A DNA stretch of 64,000 nt, from assembly GCF_030812315.1 (NCBI RefSeq), contig NZ_JAUSSM010000001.1, positions 248,001 to 312,000 on the forward strand, written 5' to 3'. The translations under genes were made by a program, and so were the position numbers. The stretch is from Arthrobacter oryzae (GTDB lineage Bacteria; Actinomycetota; Actinomycetes; Actinomycetales; Micrococcaceae). A model generated the notes under the pieces. It was not told the DNA's origin. It ran no database searches and worked only from the letters and a program-made list of their open reading frames with translations. Shown piece by piece: positions 61,122 to 64,000 of the stretch (position 1 is its first letter; every line of letters begins with the position of its first letter).

Positions 61122-61171
61122 GGGTCCAGTCTATCGAGAGCCGGGAGCAGGACTCGAACTAGACTGTGATC
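61122..61171. promoter_or_regulatory. Back-to-back leaderless promoters of dapD and dapE
   Basis: On the minus strand TAGACT (61133-61128) is followed by six bases and the dapD ATG (61121). On the plus strand TAGACT (61160-61165) is followed by six bases and GTG 61172 (dapE). Only 26 bases lie between the two boxes, so the -35 regions overlap. Neither gene has a Shine-Dalgarno sequence. Confidence 0.65.
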
Positions 61172-62293
61172 GTGACTGCTCAAACCGCCTCTGTCCACCT
61201 GGATCTCCGCCAGGACGTTGCCCTCCTCACCGCTGCGCTCATCGACATCAACAGTGTCTCGGGCAACGAGAAGGAGCTGGCCGACGCCGTCGAACATGCG
61301 CTGCGGAGGATTCCGCAGCTTGATATCGTCCGGGACGGCGATTCAATCATTGCCCGTACCGCCCTGGGCAGGCAGGAGAGGGTCATCCTTGCCGGGCACT
61401 TGGACACGGTGCCACTGCCGACCACCGAAGGGTCCCTCGGAACTGTGCCCTCCTTCTGGCCGTCCGGTGCGCCCGGGGAGGGCCTGCTTTATGGCCGCGG
61501 CACCACGGACATGAAAGGCGGAGTCGCGGTGCAGCTGGCACTGGCGGCGTCAATGTTCGACGGCGGCGCGGAACCCAGCAAGGACGTCACCTTTGTGTTC
61601 TACGACCACGAGGAAGTGGAAGCGGTCAAGAGCGGACTCGGACGGCTGGTCCGAAACCACGGCGGGCTCCTCGACGGCGACTTCGCCATTCTGCTGGAGC
61701 CAACGCACGGAACGGTGGAAGGCGGCTGCAACGGCACCATGCGCTTGGCGGCGACCACCGTCGGGGAAGCGGCGCATTCGGCCCGTGCCTGGATGGGAAG
61801 CAACGCCATCCACGCAGCGGCACCCATACTGGCGAGGCTTGCCGCGTACGAACCGGCCACCGTCAACGTGGACGGACTGGACTACCGGGAAAGCCTCAAT
61901 GCGGTGAAGATCAACGGCGGCACGGCAGGCAATGTCATCCCCGACCGCTGCGTCGTGGAGATCAACTATCGGTTCGCTCCGGACAAGACCCCGGAACAGG
62001 CGGAGGCCCACGTCCGCGCACTCCTGGAGGGTTTCGACGTGGTTAAAACGGACAGCGCCGCCGGCGCGCGGCCCGGGCTCAACCATCCCGCTGCCGCGTC
62101 CTTCGTGGCCGCGGTCGGAGCGGAACCCAAGCCCAAGTACGGTTGGACGGACGTCGCGCGGTTCAGCGAACTGGGAATTCCTGCCGTGAACTTCGGGCCC
62201 GGCGATCCTCTGCTGGCCCACAAAGACAATGAACATGTGGACGCGGAAGCCGTCCGCGAATGCCTCCGGGCGCTGCGGACCTGGCTGGGCTGA
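61172..62293 (+). CDS. dapE: Succinyl-diaminopimelate desuccinylase
   Basis: A 373-residue zinc peptidase of the M20 family: AGHLDTVP (first metal ligand), YGRGTTDMKGG (shared Asp), the YDHEEVE Glu pair (catalytic and metal) and a dimerisation domain in the middle (VGEAAHSARAWMGSNAIHAAAP). It removes succinate to give LL-diaminopimelate, the next step after DapC. GTG 61172 fits the leaderless promoter; GTG 61166 is an alternative. Confidence 0.94.
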   Translation: MTAQTASVHLDLRQDVALLTAALIDINSVSGNEKELADAVEHALRRIPQLDIVRDGDSIIARTALGRQERVILAGHLDTVPLPTTEGSLGTVPSFWPSGAPGEGLLYGRGTTDMKGGVAVQLALAASMFDGGAEPSKDVTFVFYDHEEVEAVKSGLGRLVRNHGGLLDGDFAILLEPTHGTVEGGCNGTMRLAATTVGEAAHSARAWMGSNAIHAAAPILARLAAYEPATVNVDGLDYRESLNAVKINGGTAGNVIPDRCVVEINYRFAPDKTPEQAEAHVRALLEGFDVVKTDSAAGARPGLNHPAAASFVAAVGAEPKPKYGWTDVARFSELGIPAVNFGPGDPLLAHKDNEHVDAEAVRECLRALRTWLG

Positions 62294-62316
62294 CCTCCGC
62301 TTTCCTCCCACACACG

Positions 62317-62351
62317 AAAGGGTCCGCGGCTTGCAAGCTGCGGACCCTTCT
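62317..62351. terminator. Bidirectional terminator between dapE and gluD
   Basis: AAGGGTCCGC (62318-62327) pairs with GCGGACCCTT (62340-62349), with an inner GCTT/AAGC stem. It is followed by TCTGCT on the + strand and TTTCGT on the other. Confidence 0.75.
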
Positions 62352-62369
62352 GCTGTGTACTCGATACTG

Positions 62370-63227
62370 CTACTTGGGTTCCCGGACTTCCGGCAGTTCC
62401 GGTGCAACGACGGCGGTTGGCGCCTTGGCCACGCCGCCGGCGGCCTTATTGGAGCCGCGGCGTTCGATCCAGACAGCGATGCGGGAGACGCAAATGTTGA
62501 TCGCGATGTAGATAGCCGCGGCCACGAAGAAGATCGGGAACAGGTAGGCGTTACCCAGGAAGTCCGCCATGACCTGGACCGCCCGAAGCAGCTCGCCGTA
62601 CGCCACGATGTAACCGAGGGACGTGTCCTTCAGCAGCACAACGAGCTGGGCCACGAGCGAGGGCATCATGCGCCGGACGGCCTGGGGCAGTTCGACGAGC
62701 ATCCGGGACTGGAAACTGGTCAGGCCGATGGTCAGGCCGGCCTCCCGCTGTCCCTTGGGCAGCGACTGGATACCGGCCCGGATGATCTCCGCGAAAATGG
62801 CGGAGTTGTACAGGACCAGCCCGGCAATTACAGCAATGAAGGGACTGGTCCCGAACACCAGCAGCACGAACAGCATCATCAGGACAACGGGCATGCCACG
62901 CAGGAACTCCAGGACCACGCGGGTGGGGACCCTGATCCAGGCGATCAGGGAGATCCGCAGCAGGCACAGCATCAGGCCCAGGGGGAACGCAATGACGGCG
63001 GCGATGGCGGCGGCGCTGAGCGTGGCACCGAGGCCGTTGCCGAGCAGCATCCACACGTCACCCCGCGTGAAGATCGCCCAGCGGCGTCCTTCAAAAATGC
63101 CCTGCTGTGCGAGGGTCATGACGATCCATGCGAGGAGTCCAACGATCAGGACAGTTCCGGCCACAGAACCGATCAGGGATACCCGGCGGGCCTTGGGGCC
63201 GGGGACGTCGTAGAGGACTGAAGTCAT
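62370..63227 (-). CDS. gluD: Amino-acid ABC permease (GluD-like)
   Basis: A 285-residue polar-amino-acid permease with about six helices and the EAA-type loop EAGLTIGLTSFQSRMLVELPQAVRRMMPS. With GluC it forms the membrane channel of a glutamate/polar-amino-acid importer, as in corynebacterial gluABCD. The C-terminal 30 residues are Pro/Ala-rich. It overlaps gluC by 4 bp. The ATPase (gluA) is outside the window or elsewhere. Confidence 0.87.
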   Translation of the reverse strand: MTSVLYDVPGPKARRVSLIGSVAGTVLIVGLLAWIVMTLAQQGIFEGRRWAIFTRGDVWMLLGNGLGATLSAAAIAAVIAFPLGLMLCLLRISLIAWIRVPTRVVLEFLRGMPVVLMMLFVLLVFGTSPFIAVIAGLVLYNSAIFAEIIRAGIQSLPKGQREAGLTIGLTSFQSRMLVELPQAVRRMMPSLVAQLVVLLKDTSLGYIVAYGELLRAVQVMADFLGNAYLFPIFFVAAAIYIAINICVSRIAVWIERRGSNKAAGGVAKAPTAVVAPELPEVREPK

Positions 63228-63874
63228 CGGGCAATCGCCACCTTTCGTTCCACCGTGCTGGCCAGGATGCCTAACGGAACGGTGAGGAGCAGATAGAAGA
63301 ACGCTACGCCCAGCAGCACGGTCATGACCTGGTCTCCGTGGGCGTTGGCCAACTGGCGGCCATAGCCGAACAGTTCAAGCACAAAGAACGCGCCGGCCAC
63401 CGAGGAGTTCTTTACGAGGGCGATCAGGATATTGATCAGTGGCGGGATCACCGTCCGGAGAGCCTGCGGCAGAATGATGAGGGAAAGTACCTGGCCGAAC
63501 GCCATGCCGATGCTGCGTGCGGCCTCCGCCTGGCCGAGCGGGACACTGTTGACGCCGGAGCGGACAGCTTCGGCGATAAAGGCCGCCGTGTAGGCGCTGA
63601 GGGCGATGATCGCAGCGACCTCGAACTGCTGGAACGTAACGCCGAGGCGGGGAAGGACGATCGCTGCGAAAAAGAAGGCAATGGTCAGCGGAGTGTTCCG
63701 GAGGACTTCCACATACACGGTGCTGAAACCGCGGAGGGCTGCAACGGGGGAGACACGGGCTGCGGCCAGGAGTGTTCCGACGATAAGCGCGATGATCCCG
63801 GAGACGACAGACAGGAAAAGGGTGCGGAGTAGGCCTTCCCAATAGAGAGGGAGGTTTTCGATGATGACGTCCAT
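63224..63874 (-). CDS. gluC: Amino-acid ABC permease (GluC-like)
   Basis: A 216-residue permease with five helices and the loop EAARSIGMAFGQVLSLIILPQALRTVIPP. ATG 63874 has AAGGAT upstream. It follows the binding-protein gene (gluB) after a hairpin and is coupled to gluD. Glutamate is the likely substrate by comparison with Corynebacterium, but other polar amino acids are possible. Confidence 0.88.
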   Translation of the reverse strand: MDVIIENLPLYWEGLLRTLFLSVVSGIIALIVGTLLAAARVSPVAALRGFSTVYVEVLRNTPLTIAFFFAAIVLPRLGVTFQQFEVAAIIALSAYTAAFIAEAVRSGVNSVPLGQAEAARSIGMAFGQVLSLIILPQALRTVIPPLINILIALVKNSSVAGAFFVLELFGYGRQLANAHGDQVMTVLLGVAFFYLLLTVPLGILASTVERKVAIAR

Positions 63875-63915
63875 AGGATCCTTCGGCTCTGGGCGTAGGC
63901 GGGCGAGAACGGAGT

Positions 63916-63960
63916 GGCGGTTGCCGGGATGCGCTCAGGAGCCCGTCCCCGGCAACCGCC
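63916..63960 (-). terminator. Hairpin between gluB and gluC
   Basis: A 13-bp perfect stem, GGCGGTTGCCGGG (63960-63948 on the minus strand) with its complement (63928-63916), has a 19-base loop. No T-run follows. It probably lowers read-through into the permease genes, as in the two peptide importers. Confidence 0.6.
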
Positions 63961-63968
63961 GTCGTTAC

Positions 63969-64000
63969 CTAGTAACGGTTGATGGCCGGGAGTTCCGGGG
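63969..64000 (-). CDS. gluB: C-terminus of the amino-acid-binding protein (partial)
   Basis: The last nine codons on the minus strand read PELPAINRY and then TAG (63971-63969), a typical end for a glutamate/aspartate-binding SBP_bac_3 protein. The rest lies beyond the window. The assignment rests on position ahead of gluC-gluD. Confidence 0.55.
   Translation of the reverse strand, partial: PELPAINRY

Noticed and set aside
1..64000. CRISPR array, prophage or biosynthetic gene cluster
   Set aside because: I saw no repeat-spacer pattern, no integrase or phage structural genes, and no synthase genes. The tandem repeats found are short and unspaced.

Overview
The window is a high-GC actinobacterial chromosome segment, most like Arthrobacter, Pseudarthrobacter or a close Micrococcaceae relative. 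The evidence is frequent GTG/TTG starts, many TANNNT -10 boxes 5-8 nt before start codons (leaderless mRNAs), the actinobacterial dapC/dapD/dapE arrangement, a 7Fe ferredoxin next to dapC, a gluBCD-type amino-acid importer and a PPK2 kinase. The content is mostly core and metabolic. I see no CRISPR array, prophage or complete insertion sequence. This is an inference from gene content; no database was searched.

Layout. 1-4.5 kb: tail of a membrane protein, a frameshifted NAD-binding (NmrA-like) gene, tRNA-Ala(CGC), an ABC-F ATPase and a secreted trypsin-like protease. 4.6-9.3 kb: an 884-residue PEP-utilising enzyme with the domain order of rifampin phosphotransferase, then a leftward Lrp-regulator/CorA/hypothetical cluster. 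9.4-20.8 kb: three transporter/regulator neighbourhoods (Lrp + MFS; a winged-helix regulator behind a striking 14-bp-phased TTGCAA array; LysR + MFS), an Lrp regulator divergent from a trans-sulfuration-type PLP enzyme, nitronate monooxygenase, a BadF-type kinase, pirin and RsgA.

21-33 kb: a four-gene quaternary-amine (OpuC/QAT) importer operon, AlaA-type aminotransferase, PPK2, XseA/XseB, IspH, RmuC and YchF. 33.4-46.3 kb: two complete family-5 (peptide/nickel-type) ABC importers in tandem, each with a lipoprotein, two permeases and a fused double ATPase. A leftward PH-like membrane protein interrupts the first. The two binding-protein genes share near-identical -10 and ribosome-binding regions. 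46.3-46.6 kb holds the solo left end of an IS3/IS150-like element.

46.6-64 kb: a DUF1206 membrane protein, an SGNH-hydrolase lipoprotein, TypA/BipA, a divergent ArsR-like/MFS pair around a perfect operator palindrome, ferredoxin + DapC, citrate synthase, GalE, a TetR regulator, a lysozyme-like secreted protein, the divergent dapD/dapE pair, and the leftward gluB-gluC-gluD importer, cut by the window end. DapC, DapD and DapE are three steps of the succinylase branch of lysine/diaminopimelate synthesis.

The signals most worth following are regulatory: the six-unit TTGCAA array at 10730-10807, the 30-bp operator overlapping divergent leaderless promoters at 51.8 kb, a 40-bp perfect palindrome inside an MFS gene at 13.76 kb, a structured leader with a 24-codon ORF before rsgA, and the repeated TANNNT-N6-start arrangement.
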